From the NCBI GenBank assembly GCA_019348255.1, contig JAHWJU010000013.1, forward strand, positions 1 through 35,620: a DNA stretch of 35,620 nucleotides, in the 5' to 3' direction. The DNA comes from Actinomycetota bacterium (GTDB lineage Bacteria; Actinomycetota; Acidimicrobiia; Acidimicrobiales; CADCTF01). Made by a program: the position numbers and the translations under genes. Below the pieces are notes generated by a model. It was not told where the DNA came from. It searched no databases and worked only from the letters and a program-made list of their open reading frames with translations. Positions 27,819 to 35,620 of the stretch are shown here, one piece after another; position 1 is the first letter of the stretch, and each line of letters opens with the position of its first letter.

Positions 27819-28330
27819 GGGCCGAGGCGGGCGCCACCCCAGCCGAGCTATGCGCTGTGTTGGAGCGCCTCGACGTGCTCGACTTCCCGACACTCCTGGC
27901 GGGGTGGGACAACGGCTGGGTGGACCGGGGGGCGGTGGTCGCCGCTGCGGTTCAGCGGCTGGTGGCCGAGCTCGGCGACCCCGACGACGAGTTGGTGGCG
28001 CTGGCCGCAGCGGACGACGCCGACGACGAGGAGGTCCGCGAGCTGCTGGCTCGGCTGGCGGAACGGGCACCTCAGGTGCCCGCCGAGGAGCTTCGGCACC
28101 GTTGGTGGATGGCCCATCTCGAAGTCCTCGTCAACCGGGGGCTACGGCCCCAGGAACTGTCGGAACAAGGAGAGCAGCTTTGGGCCCAGCTTGGCTATCC
28201 GCCCGAGCTTCAACAGCTCAGCCCCTACTACGACGGTCCTACGCCAGACGGCCAGCCCCCCGACCCCGCCAGAGCTCCTCTGGACCTGCTGACCGCGTTG
28301 CGAAGCCACGTCGCCGGCACCGGCTGCTGA
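27815..28330 (+). CDS. acidic candidate immunity protein, DUF2247-like
   Basis: GTG start in a GTGA overlap with the toxin stop; DFPTLLAGWDNGWVDRGAVVAAAVQRLVAELGDPDDELVALAAADDADDEEVRELLARLAE...HRWWMAHLEVLVNRG...LGYPPELQQLSPYYDGP. Family assignment from memory. Confidence 0.65.
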   Translation: MRAEAGATPAELCAVLERLDVLDFPTLLAGWDNGWVDRGAVVAAAVQRLVAELGDPDDELVALAAADDADDEEVRELLARLAERAPQVPAEELRHRWWMAHLEVLVNRGLRPQELSEQGEQLWAQLGYPPELQQLSPYYDGPTPDGQPPDPARAPLDLLTALRSHVAGTGC

Positions 28331-28333
28331 GCC

Positions 28334-28359
28334 GCCGGCGAACCCGCCACCGCGGTTCT
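28334..28359 (+). repeat. 26-nt direct repeat, copy 2 (gccggcgaacccgccaccgcggttct)
   Basis: Identical to 26280-26305. Confidence 0.9.
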
Positions 28360-28402
28360 GGGGATGTACGCCTCCCTCTGAGGTGCGCAGACATCCCCAG
28401 AA
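28356..28402. repeat. right cassette-flanking hairpin, possibly also a bidirectional terminator
   Basis: Perfect 12-bp arms TTCTGGGGATGT (28356-28367) / ACATCCCCAGAA (28391-28402), inner cgcctc...gaggtgcg pairing; between convergent immunity and priA genes. Confidence 0.85.
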
Positions 28403-28433
28403 TGAACGGCGGCGGCGGCGGGGGCTCGATCGA

Positions 28434-30173
28434 TCAGATGCGCAGCGGGTCGACCTCGACCCGTAGACGGCCGGCGGGCCGGCCGGCGCCGGCCAACGCG
28501 TCGGCCAGCGCCGCCGGGTCATCGGCCCGCAGCAGCCAGCGGCCGTTGTCGGGGCCGAGCACCTCGACGTCCTGCAGCCGCTCCACCAGCTCCGGCGCCG
28601 AAGGGCCCGACACCAGCGCCATGGCCCGGTAGGGCGGAAAGCCGAGCTCGGCCCGGCGGATCGCCTCTACCGACGTCACCCGTGTCGGGTCGCCGTGCAG
28701 TGCGGCGAGGAGCACCTCGTGGCGGGGGAGCCGGGTCTGCACCAGTATCCTCCCGCCCGAACCCCGCCCCCCCACGAGCCGGGCGGCCCGGGCCAGAAGT
28801 GCCAGAGCTTGCTCGGTGGCCCGGTAGCGCGGCGCCGTCAACTCCTGGTCGAAGTCCAAGAACACGACCACGTCCGTCACCGCCACCCGGTGCAGCACCG
28901 CCTCGGTGCCGATCAGGATGTCGTCGGGCGGGAGGTCACCGGTATCTGCCGTGACCTCCCCGACGGATCGCCCGGCCAGGGCTTCTAGCTCCTCCCGCAT
29001 CCGGCTCACACCCTTGCGCAGCGCCTTCATGCGGGCCGATCCGCACCCGGTGCAGATGGGCGGCCGTTGCGCCTTGCAGCGGGCGCAGCGGAGCGCGCCC
29101 TGGACCTCCTCGACGGCGGCCTGGCAGTGCTCGCACCGGGCCAGCTCTCCACACCCGGCACACGCCAACAACCGGGCCCGGCCCTTGCGGTTCAACACGC
29201 ACACGAGCCGGCGGTGAGCCCGCAGCGCGGCCGCCAGCCTCTCGCTCAACAACCCGGTACGGGGATCGTCTGACCGCCGGTCGATGACGTCGAGGACGGG
29301 CCATCCCGCTCGCTCTGCGGGCCGCCTCACCACGAGCGGGCGCAGCGACGACGCCATCACCAGGTCGGGACAGGGAGACAGCACCAGCGCCGGCACACCG
29401 TCGCGCCGGGCGCGGGCGACTGCGACGTCCCTTGCGTTCCAGGTGGGAGCACGCTCCTCCTGGTACGCCTCGTCGTGGCCGTCCACGACCACCACCGACG
29501 CCAGCTTCGACAGCGGCGCCCAGGCCGCGGCGCGGGCGCCGACCGCAGTGACGCCGCCGGCCCGTGCCGCCGCCCAGTCCCTGGGCAGAGTGGCGACAGG
29601 CACACCGGCGCGGCGCAGGCGCAGTGCCCCGTGCGCGGCGTCGGCGGTGGTCGGGAACAGCACCAGCGAATCGGAGCGCTGGGCGGCGGCCAGCACGACG
29701 GGGAAGACGTCGGTGGCCGGCGGCAGCCGCAGCAGCGACGCTTCCGGCACCGAAAGGGCAGCCGCCACGAGCTCCCCCAGCTCCGGGTCGACCACGGTGA
29801 CGGCCGGGGCAGCTGCGGTCGCCTGCCGTCGGGGGAGGTTCTTCACCGCCCCCGCCGGCGAGGCGGACACGAGGATGCTGGCCCGACGGCCGGCCCACCG
29901 CCACGCCGCCCACTCGGCCAGCTCCAGAACGCCCGGAGGCGGGCCCCATCCCGTCACCCTGGCGATGGGGAGCAACTTCCGCGCCGTAGGCGGGTGGCGG
30001 TCGTCCTCGACGACCCAACCCCCGACCCGCCGGCCGTGCAACTCGACTCGGACCATGCTGCCCACCCGCACCTGCTCGTCGAGCTCCGGCGGGACCGTGT
30101 AGTCGAAGACCTTGTCGATGGCGGGGACGTCGGGCAGGACCCCGACGATCCTGGTGGGAGCGGGAACGCTCAG
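28434..30173 (-). CDS. priA: primosomal protein N' (PriA), actinobacterial degenerate-helicase form, probable CTG start
   Basis: N-terminal [46 protein letters not shown], Zn-binding [14 protein letters not shown]...[59 protein letters not shown] 30171-30173 overlaps the metK stop (CTGA). Confidence 0.9.
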   Translation of the reverse strand: MSVPAPTRIVGVLPDVPAIDKVFDYTVPPELDEQVRVGSMVRVELHGRRVGGWVVEDDRHPPTARKLLPIARVTGWGPPPGVLELAEWAAWRWAGRRASILVSASPAGAVKNLPRRQATAAAPAVTVVDPELGELVAAALSVPEASLLRLPPATDVFPVVLAAAQRSDSLVLFPTTADAAHGALRLRRAGVPVATLPRDWAAARAGGVTAVGARAAAWAPLSKLASVVVVDGHDEAYQEERAPTWNARDVAVARARRDGVPALVLSPCPDLVMASSLRPLVVRRPAERAGWPVLDVIDRRSDDPRTGLLSERLAAALRAHRRLVCVLNRKGRARLLACAGCGELARCEHCQAAVEEVQGALRCARCKAQRPPICTGCGSARMKALRKGVSRMREELEALAGRSVGEVTADTGDLPPDDILIGTEAVLHRVAVTDVVVFLDFDQELTAPRYRATEQALALLARAARLVGGRGSGGRILVQTRLPRHEVLLAALHGDPTRVTSVEAIRRAELGFPPYRAMALVSGPSAPELVERLQDVEVLGPDNGRWLLRADDPAALADALAGAGRPAGRLRVEVDPLRI

Positions 30174-31366
30174 AGACCGAGGGCTGACTTCACGTCGTCG
30201 AGCTTGGTGGTCTGCTCCCAGGTGAAGTCCTTGTCGGAGCGACCGAAGTGCCCGTAGGCAGCGGTGCGCCGGTAGATCGGCCGCCGCAGCTTGAGCTCGG
30301 AGATGATGGCCGCGGGACGAAGGTCGAAGACCTCCTGCACCATCTTGGAGATCCGCTCCGGGTCCACCTCCTCGGTGCCGAAGGTCTCCACCATCACCGA
30401 AACCGGCCGGGCCACGCCGATGGCGTAGGCGACCTGGATCTCACAGCGCCTGGCCGCCCCGGCGTCCACGATGTGCTTGGCCACCCACCGGGCGGCATAG
30501 GCGGCCGACCGGTCGACCTTGCTCGGGTCCTTCCCCGAGAAGGCGCCCCCGCCGTGGCGGGCGGAACCGCCGTAGGTGTCGACGATGATCTTGCGACCGG
30601 TGAGGCCGGTGTCGGCATGGGGGCCGCCCAGCTCGAAGGTGCCGGTGGGATTGGCCAGCACCTCGAACTTCTCCGAGGCGAACTCCGGCGGCACCAGCGG
30701 GTGGATGACGTGCTCGCGCAGGTCGGGAGCGAGCAGCGTGTCGATGTCGAGCCCTGGCTGGTGCTGGGTCGAGATGAGGACCGTGCGCAGGCGGGTCGGC
30801 CGCCCGCCCTCGTACTCGAAGGTCACCTGGGTCTTCCCGTCAGGGCGGAGATAGGGAAGCACTCCGGCCTTGCGCACCTCCGACAGCCGGTGGGCCATGC
30901 GGTGCGCGAGCCAGATGGGAAGCGGCATGAGGTCGGGCGTCTCGTCGCAGGCGAAGCCGAACATCATCCCCTGGTCGCCCGCCCCCTGGGCGTTGATGAT
31001 GTCCTCGCCGCTGGTGCCGGTGCGCACCTCGAGGGCCATGTTCACGCCTTGGGCGATGTCGGGCGACTGCTCGTCGATGGAGGTGATGACGCCGCAGGTC
31101 TTGCCGTCGAAGCCGTAGGACTCGCGGTCGTAGCCGATCTCACAGACCGTCTGGCGCACCACCTTGGGGATGTCGACATAGGCCTCGGTGGTGATCTCAC
31201 CGGCCACCACCACCAGCCCCGTGGTCAGGAGCGTCTCGCAAGCGACCCGGGCCGCGGGGTCCTGTTCCAACATGGCATCGAGGATGGCGTCGGAAACCTG
31301 GTCCGCCATCTTGTCGGGGTGGCCCTCGGTCACCGATTCCGAGGTGAAGGTGAAGCGGTCGCTCAC
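30170..31366 (-). CDS. metK: S-adenosylmethionine synthase
   Basis: [66 protein letters not shown] start in a GTGA overlap with coaBC. Confidence 0.98.
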   Translation of the reverse strand: MSDRFTFTSESVTEGHPDKMADQVSDAILDAMLEQDPAARVACETLLTTGLVVVAGEITTEAYVDIPKVVRQTVCEIGYDRESYGFDGKTCGVITSIDEQSPDIAQGVNMALEVRTGTSGEDIINAQGAGDQGMMFGFACDETPDLMPLPIWLAHRMAHRLSEVRKAGVLPYLRPDGKTQVTFEYEGGRPTRLRTVLISTQHQPGLDIDTLLAPDLREHVIHPLVPPEFASEKFEVLANPTGTFELGGPHADTGLTGRKIIVDTYGGSARHGGGAFSGKDPSKVDRSAAYAARWVAKHIVDAGAARRCEIQVAYAIGVARPVSVMVETFGTEEVDPERISKMVQEVFDLRPAAIISELKLRRPIYRRTAAYGHFGRSDKDFTWEQTTKLDDVKSALGL

Positions 31367-32577
31367 TGGTGGCTCCTCCGGATGGCGACGACGGCATCGA
31401 GCACCGCTCTGGCCACCTCGCGCTTGTCTGACATGGGTACATCCTGCACCCGCCCGTCGGCGTGCAGGAGGATGACTTGGTTGGTGTCGTGGTCGAAGCC
31501 CGCCCCCGGCACGGTGACGTCGTTGGCCACCACGAGATCGAGGCGCTTCGTGCGCAGCTTCGACTCGGCGTTGGCGACGAGATCGCCGGTCTCTGCCGCG
31601 AAACCCACCAGCACCTGTCCCGCCGGCTTGGCCCGCCCGAGGTCGACGAGGAAGTCGTGGGTCGGCTCCACGATGATCTCGGACAGCCCCTCGTCCTTCT
31701 TGATCTTGATCTTGCCCCCGAGGGGAGCCTTGGGCCGGAAGTCGGCCACCGCCGCAGCCATCACGATCACGTCGTGGTCGGCGGCCCGCGGCACGACCTG
31801 GTTCTCCATCTCCGCCGCAGTCTCCACTCGCAGCACCTCTGCACCCGGGGGCGGAGGGCGCTCGACGGTGGTGACCAGCGTGACGTCGGCCCCCCTGCGG
31901 AGCGCCTCGGACGCGATGGCGTAGCCCTGCTTGCCCGAGGACCGGTTGGTCAGGACCCGCACCGCGTCGATGGGCTCGCGCGTCCCGCCGGCGGTCACCA
32001 TGACCCGGACCCCTTGGAGGTCCTTGGGCCCCGACAGCCGCTCGATCGCCTGCACGATGACGTCGGTGTCGGCGAGGCGCCCGGCCCCGATGTCCCCGCC
32101 GGCGAGAGGGCCGACGTCGGGGTCGACGATGGCGACTCCCCGCTCGCGCAACTTGGCGATGTTGTCCTGTACCGCGGGGTGCTCCCACATCTCGGTGTGC
32201 ATGGCGGGGCACAGCAGCACGGGCGCCCGGGTGGCCAGGAGCGTGGCGCTCAGCAGGTCGTCGGAGAGCCCGCCGGCGTACTTGCCCACGAGTCGAGCCG
32301 TGGCCGGAGCCACCACCACCAGGTCGGCGGAGCGACCCAGGCGGGTGTGGGGGATGGGGTCGGCGTCGTCCCACAGCGAGGTGCGAGCGGGCTCGCTGGC
32401 CACCGCGGAGAAGGTGACGGCGCCCACGAACCGGACGGCTTCGGTGGTGAGCACCGGCGTGACGAGGGCACCCGCATCGACGAGACGGCGACAGAGCTCG
32501 ACAGCCTTGTAGGCGGCGATCCCGCCGGACACCCCGAGGACTACACGCTTGTCGGCGACGGAGCTGCTGTCGGTCAC
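31363..32577 (-). CDS. coaBC: bifunctional phosphopantothenoylcysteine decarboxylase / phosphopantothenate--cysteine ligase
   Basis: [99 protein letters not shown]. Confidence 0.97.
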   Translation of the reverse strand: MTDSSSVADKRVVLGVSGGIAAYKAVELCRRLVDAGALVTPVLTTEAVRFVGAVTFSAVASEPARTSLWDDADPIPHTRLGRSADLVVVAPATARLVGKYAGGLSDDLLSATLLATRAPVLLCPAMHTEMWEHPAVQDNIAKLRERGVAIVDPDVGPLAGGDIGAGRLADTDVIVQAIERLSGPKDLQGVRVMVTAGGTREPIDAVRVLTNRSSGKQGYAIASEALRRGADVTLVTTVERPPPPGAEVLRVETAAEMENQVVPRAADHDVIVMAAAVADFRPKAPLGGKIKIKKDEGLSEIIVEPTHDFLVDLGRAKPAGQVLVGFAAETGDLVANAESKLRTKRLDLVVANDVTVPGAGFDHDTNQVILLHADGRVQDVPMSDKREVARAVLDAVVAIRRSHQ

Positions 32578-32604
32578 AGGCGCCGCCTCGACAGCGAGAT
32601 CCGC

Positions 32605-32901
32605 CTACTCGCTGGAGCCGGGTTCGGGCGCGGGCTCGCCGTCTTCGGGTGGCTGGGACCGGGAGTAGGTGATCTTGTCGGCGGCGATCTCCTCCAGTGA
32701 GATCGACATCGGCTTGCGCGACACCGTCGCCACCTGCGGCGGCACGATCGACCCCAGGCCCTCGCCCAGCTGATTGAAGTACGAGTTGATCTGTCGCGCC
32801 CGGCGCGCCGACAGCGTCACCAACGTGAACTTCGAATCAACCCGCTGGAGGAGCTCTTCGATCTGTGGGTCCATCATCGTGGCGCGCCGCTGCTGGGCCA
32901 T
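32605..32901 (-). CDS. rpoZ: DNA-directed RNA polymerase omega subunit
   Basis: [42 protein letters not shown]...[16 protein letters not shown]; between gmk and coaBC. Confidence 0.95.
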   Translation of the reverse strand: MAQQRRATMMDPQIEELLQRVDSKFTLVTLSARRARQINSYFNQLGEGLGSIVPPQVATVSRKPMSISLEEIAADKITYSRSQPPEDGEPAPEPGSSE

Positions 32902-33457
32902 GGGTCTCTCCGGGGGGTCGACTGCGGTGGTGACCGAGTATACCGGCGACCTCCCGCGCCGCCCGATCCAGGTCGTCGTTCACCACGACGTGGTCGGCCA
33001 GGTGCCGGCCCTGCTCCATCTCGATGTCGGCCAGGGCCAGCCGCCGGGCGACGTGGTCGTCGCTGTCCCCGCGGCCTCGGAGCCGCCGCTCGAGCTCGTC
33101 ACGGTCAGGGGGGACGACTAGCACCAACAGCGCGTCGGCGGCGCGCTGTCGTACTTGGATCGCACCATTGAGGTCGATCTCCAACAACACGTCCTTACCG
33201 GTCGGTTCCTCCGGCCACGGGGTGCCGTAGAACTGGTCGTTGGCCGCGAAGCGGTTGGTCTCCAGGAATCCGCCTTCCCGCTCCTTGGCCAGGAAGGTTT
33301 CTTTGTCCACGAACACATAGGCATCAGCGGGCTCGCCGGGCCGACGGGCACGGGTCGTCCACGAGCGACTCAACCAGAGGCGGTCGTCCTGTTCGACCAG
33401 CCTCTTCACCAGTGTTCCCTTGCCCACCCCGCCGGGCCCGAACACGACGATGATCAT
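32837..33457 (-). CDS. gmk: guanylate kinase
   Basis: IIVVFGPGGVGKGTLVKRLVEQD, LSRSWTTRARRPGEPADAYVFVDKETF, DVLLEIDLNGAIQVRQ. Confidence 0.95.
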   Translation of the reverse strand: MIIVVFGPGGVGKGTLVKRLVEQDDRLWLSRSWTTRARRPGEPADAYVFVDKETFLAKEREGGFLETNRFAANDQFYGTPWPEEPTGKDVLLEIDLNGAIQVRQRAADALLVLVVPPDRDELERRLRGRGDSDDHVARRLALADIEMEQGRHLADHVVVNDDLDRAAREVAGILGHHRSRPPGETHGPAAARHDDGPTDRRAPPAG

Positions 33458-33488
33458 GTCCGGTCGCGCGCCATGTTGTTTGGACGGT

Positions 33489-33522
33489 GGGTTGGTTGGA
33501 CCGGTGGGTTGGCTGGACCGGT
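33489..33522 (+). repeat. 17-bp tandem repeat, two copies (gggttggytggaccggt)
   Basis: 33489-33505 gggttggttggaccggt, 33506-33522 gggttggctggaccggt, preceded by a partial copy. Confidence 0.8.
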
Positions 33523-33533
33523 GGACGGCAGCG

Positions 33534-33854
33534 CTAGAGGACAGCCAGCTTTTCCAACAGCGCCTTGCGCTGCTTGTCGCCCAGGCCCTGCACGCGGCGG
33601 CTGTCGCTGATGCCGATCTCGTCCATGAGCCGGCGGGCCTTCACCTTCCCCAGCCCCGGCAGTGACTCGAGGACCGTCACCACCTTCATCTTCGCGGCCA
33701 CCTCGTCACGGGCGGCCTGGTCGAGAAGCTCCCGCAGGCTCAACGACCCCATCTTCAGCTTCTCCTTGATCTCCGCTCGCTGACGTCTGGCTGCCGCCGC
33801 CTTCTCCAGCGCTGCCTGGCGCTGGTCCGGCGAGAGGGAGGGAGGCAATGGCAT
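33534..33854 (-). CDS. mihF: actinobacterial integration host factor (mIHF)
   Basis: LSPDQRQAALEKAAAARRQRAEIKEKLKMGSLSLRELLDQA...MKVVTVLESLPGLGKVKARRLMDEIGISDSRRVQGLGDKQRKALLEKL; located between pyrF and gmk. Confidence 0.95.
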   Translation of the reverse strand: MPLPPSLSPDQRQAALEKAAAARRQRAEIKEKLKMGSLSLRELLDQAARDEVAAKMKVVTVLESLPGLGKVKARRLMDEIGISDSRRVQGLGDKQRKALLEKLAVL

Positions 33855-33899
33855 AGCTGGACCCTATCGCGCGGACTCCGGGGCGACGCCAGAGCAAAA

Positions 33900-34640
33900 T
33901 CAACCCAGCGAGGCCACCAGTTCGGCGGCCGCCCCTGCCCAATCGGGCGCCGACGTCACCGCCCGGCCCACCACCAACAGGTCGGCGCCGGCGGCCAGCG
34001 CCGAGGCTGCGGTGGCCGGACGTCGCTGGTCGTGGGCGACTGCGCCGGGGGCGCGGATGCCGGGAACCACGGCGGTCAGCCGTGGCGCCAACTGCTTCGC
34101 CTCGCGCACGTCGGTGGCTGCGCACACGATTCCCCCGCAACCGCCCTCGACCGCGGCCTGCACCCGCTTGCCCAGGATGTGAGCCGGTGCTCCGTCGTCA
34201 CTGGTGAGGATGGTCACGGCAAGGGCGGTGGGTTCGGGCAGTCCGGCACGCGCCGCCCCTTCGACCAGGCCCTCCACCCCGGATCTCAGCATCGTCACCC
34301 CGCCGAACGCATGGAGCGTCAGGTAGCTGGCTCCTAGCGAACCAGCGACCCGGGCCGCACCGCCCACCGTCGTGGGGATGTCGTGCAGCTTGAGGTCGAG
34401 GAAGACTTCCATCCCCAGCTCGACCAGGTGGGTGACGGCATCAGGGCCGACCGCGGTGTAGAGCTCGAGGCCGACCTTGGCGACGCCGAACCACGGTGCC
34501 ACCTCCCTCACGATGCGGCGGGCCTCGACCAGATCGTCGACATCGAGAGCAATGGCCATCCGGTCCCGCCACGGATTCCCAGCCGGAGCTCGGGAGGGTG
34601 GGCCGGCGGTGTGCGGGGCGGTGGAGGTCTGCTCAGTCAT
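33900..34640 (-). CDS. pyrF: orotidine 5'-phosphate decarboxylase
   Basis: MAIALDVDDLVEARRIVREV, FLDLKLHDIPTTVGGAAR, VVPGIRAPGAVAHDQRRPATAASALAAGADLLVVGRAVTSAPD. Confidence 0.96.
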   Translation of the reverse strand: MTEQTSTAPHTAGPPSRAPAGNPWRDRMAIALDVDDLVEARRIVREVAPWFGVAKVGLELYTAVGPDAVTHLVELGMEVFLDLKLHDIPTTVGGAARVAGSLGASYLTLHAFGGVTMLRSGVEGLVEGAARAGLPEPTALAVTILTSDDGAPAHILGKRVQAAVEGGCGGIVCAATDVREAKQLAPRLTAVVPGIRAPGAVAHDQRRPATAASALAAGADLLVVGRAVTSAPDWAGAAAELVASLG

Positions 34641-35559
34641 CGATCGCTCCGATCAGCTCGGCAAGACGACGGACCCCGTGGCGACGGCACCACGTCGCTA
34701 TGTCTCGAAGGATACGCGCCGGTGCCCGCGGGTCGCTGAAGGTGGCCGTCCCCACCTGCACCGCCGAGGCTCCGGCCAGGACCAACTCGATGGCGTCCTC
34801 GGCGCTGCCCACGCCGCCCACGCCCACCAGCGGTATATCCGGTAGAGAACGGTGCACCTCGTACACGGCCCGCACCGCCACCGGATGCAGCGCGGGGCCG
34901 CTCAACCCTCCGCCCCCGGCGCCCAACCGGGGCCGCCGGGTGTCGGGGTCGACGGCCAGGCCCATGAGGGTGTTGACCAGAGTCAGCGCATCGGCGCCGG
35001 CGTCGACTGCCGCGGCCGCGATCTCGGTGATGTCGGTCACGTTGGGGCTGAGCTTGGCCCACCGCGGTCTCCCCACCGCCGCCGCCGCCTCCACGGCTTC
35101 GGCGGTGGCGCCCGCCGAGTGGGCGAAGACGTCGCGCCGGGCCTCCACGTTCGGGCAGCTGAGATTCACCTCCACCGCAACCACCTCCGGCGGTGCCCCG
35201 GCGAGAAGCTCGGCGGCGCGGGCATAGCCGTCCACGGTGAAGCCCCAGATGCTGGCGACGACCCGCGCTCCCGTCGCCACCAGAGAGGGGAGCTCGCTGT
35301 CGAGCCAATATTGCACACCGGGGTTCTGGAGGCCGACGCTGTTGAGCATGGCGGCGCCGCTCTGGTGCAGCCGGGGCGGTGGGTTACCCGGCCACGGCTC
35401 GGCCGAGAGGGACTTGACCACGATGGCGCCGAGACCGGCCAGGTCGCAGTAGCGAGAGAGCTCGGCCCCGTGGCCTGCGGTACCCGAGGCGGTCATCACC
35501 GGATTGGGCAGCACGACATCCCCGACGCGGGTGGTGAGATCCGGGGCGAGCCCCCTCAC
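34633..35559 (-). CDS. pyrD: dihydroorotate dehydrogenase (class 1)
   Basis: LPNPVMTASGTAGHG, EVNLSCPNVEARRDVFA, WAKLSPNVTDITEIAAAAVDAGADALTLVNTLMGLAVD, PLVGVGGVGSAEDAIELVLAGASAVQVGTATF. Confidence 0.95.
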   Translation of the reverse strand: MRGLAPDLTTRVGDVVLPNPVMTASGTAGHGAELSRYCDLAGLGAIVVKSLSAEPWPGNPPPRLHQSGAAMLNSVGLQNPGVQYWLDSELPSLVATGARVVASIWGFTVDGYARAAELLAGAPPEVVAVEVNLSCPNVEARRDVFAHSAGATAEAVEAAAAVGRPRWAKLSPNVTDITEIAAAAVDAGADALTLVNTLMGLAVDPDTRRPRLGAGGGGLSGPALHPVAVRAVYEVHRSLPDIPLVGVGGVGSAEDAIELVLAGASAVQVGTATFSDPRAPARILRDIATWCRRHGVRRLAELIGAIDD

Positions 35560-35620
35560 AGAGGGAGCCTCAGCTGGTCCTTCTCGTGGAACTCCTGGAG
35601 GCTGCGCACCTCCAAGGGGT
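35556..35620 (-). CDS. carB: 3' end of upstream CDS, probably carbamoyl-phosphate synthase large subunit
   Basis: Only PLEVRSLQEFHEKDQLRLPL* is visible; the VRSLQE-type C-terminus and position upstream of pyrD fit CarB. Confidence 0.45.
   Translation of the reverse strand, partial: PLEVRSLQEFHEKDQLRLPL

Noticed and set aside
28142-28522. Minus-strand ORF spanning the right hairpin/repeat (PQNRGGGFAGG)
   Set aside because: Translates the 26-nt repeat and antisense of the immunity gene; its resemblance to the LapA ORF N-terminus reflects the DNA repeat, not shared protein.
31367-31500. SAM riboswitch upstream of metK
   Set aside because: metK starts in a GTGA overlap with coaBC, leaving no leader for a riboswitch.
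30248-31924. 558-aa plus-strand ORF antisense to metK/coaBC
   Set aside because: Shadow ORF; no recognisable domain.

Overview
The window is a high-GC actinobacterial chromosome segment, and the gene content and order suggest an Acidimicrobiia-like lineage (inference). Almost everything is housekeeping and lies on the minus strand. From left to right: the 5' end of a 16S rRNA gene with leader and promoter, mpg, the arginine cluster argC-J-B-D-F-R-G-H (transcribed right to left), pheS-pheT, an orphan PAS histidine kinase, a TrmH/SpoU methyltransferase, infC-rpmI-rplT, hisG, riboflavin genes (ribD-ribE-ribBA-ribH), a MogA/MoaB-like gene, rsmB, fmt, def, priA, metK, coaBC, rpoZ, gmk, mihF, pyrF, pyrD and the 3' end of a probable carB. 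The main accessory locus is a plus-strand three-gene cassette at about 26455-28330, lying between a LapA-like gene and priA. It encodes a WXG100-like protein, a CpnT/polymorphic-toxin-like protein with an unassigned C-terminal module, and an acidic DUF2247-like candidate immunity protein. It is bracketed by a 26-nt exact direct repeat and by two related hairpins in inverted orientation. Other noteworthy observations: infC has no ATG/GTG/TTG available and appears to start at ATA behind a Shine-Dalgarno; fmt and priA appear to start at CTG within CTGA stop/start overlaps, so the ORF track mis-starts both; five genes share a TANNNT-N6/7-start layout suggestive of leaderless mRNAs, and two divergent pairs have overlapping -10 boxes. 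No CRISPR array, transposase or tRNA was recognised.
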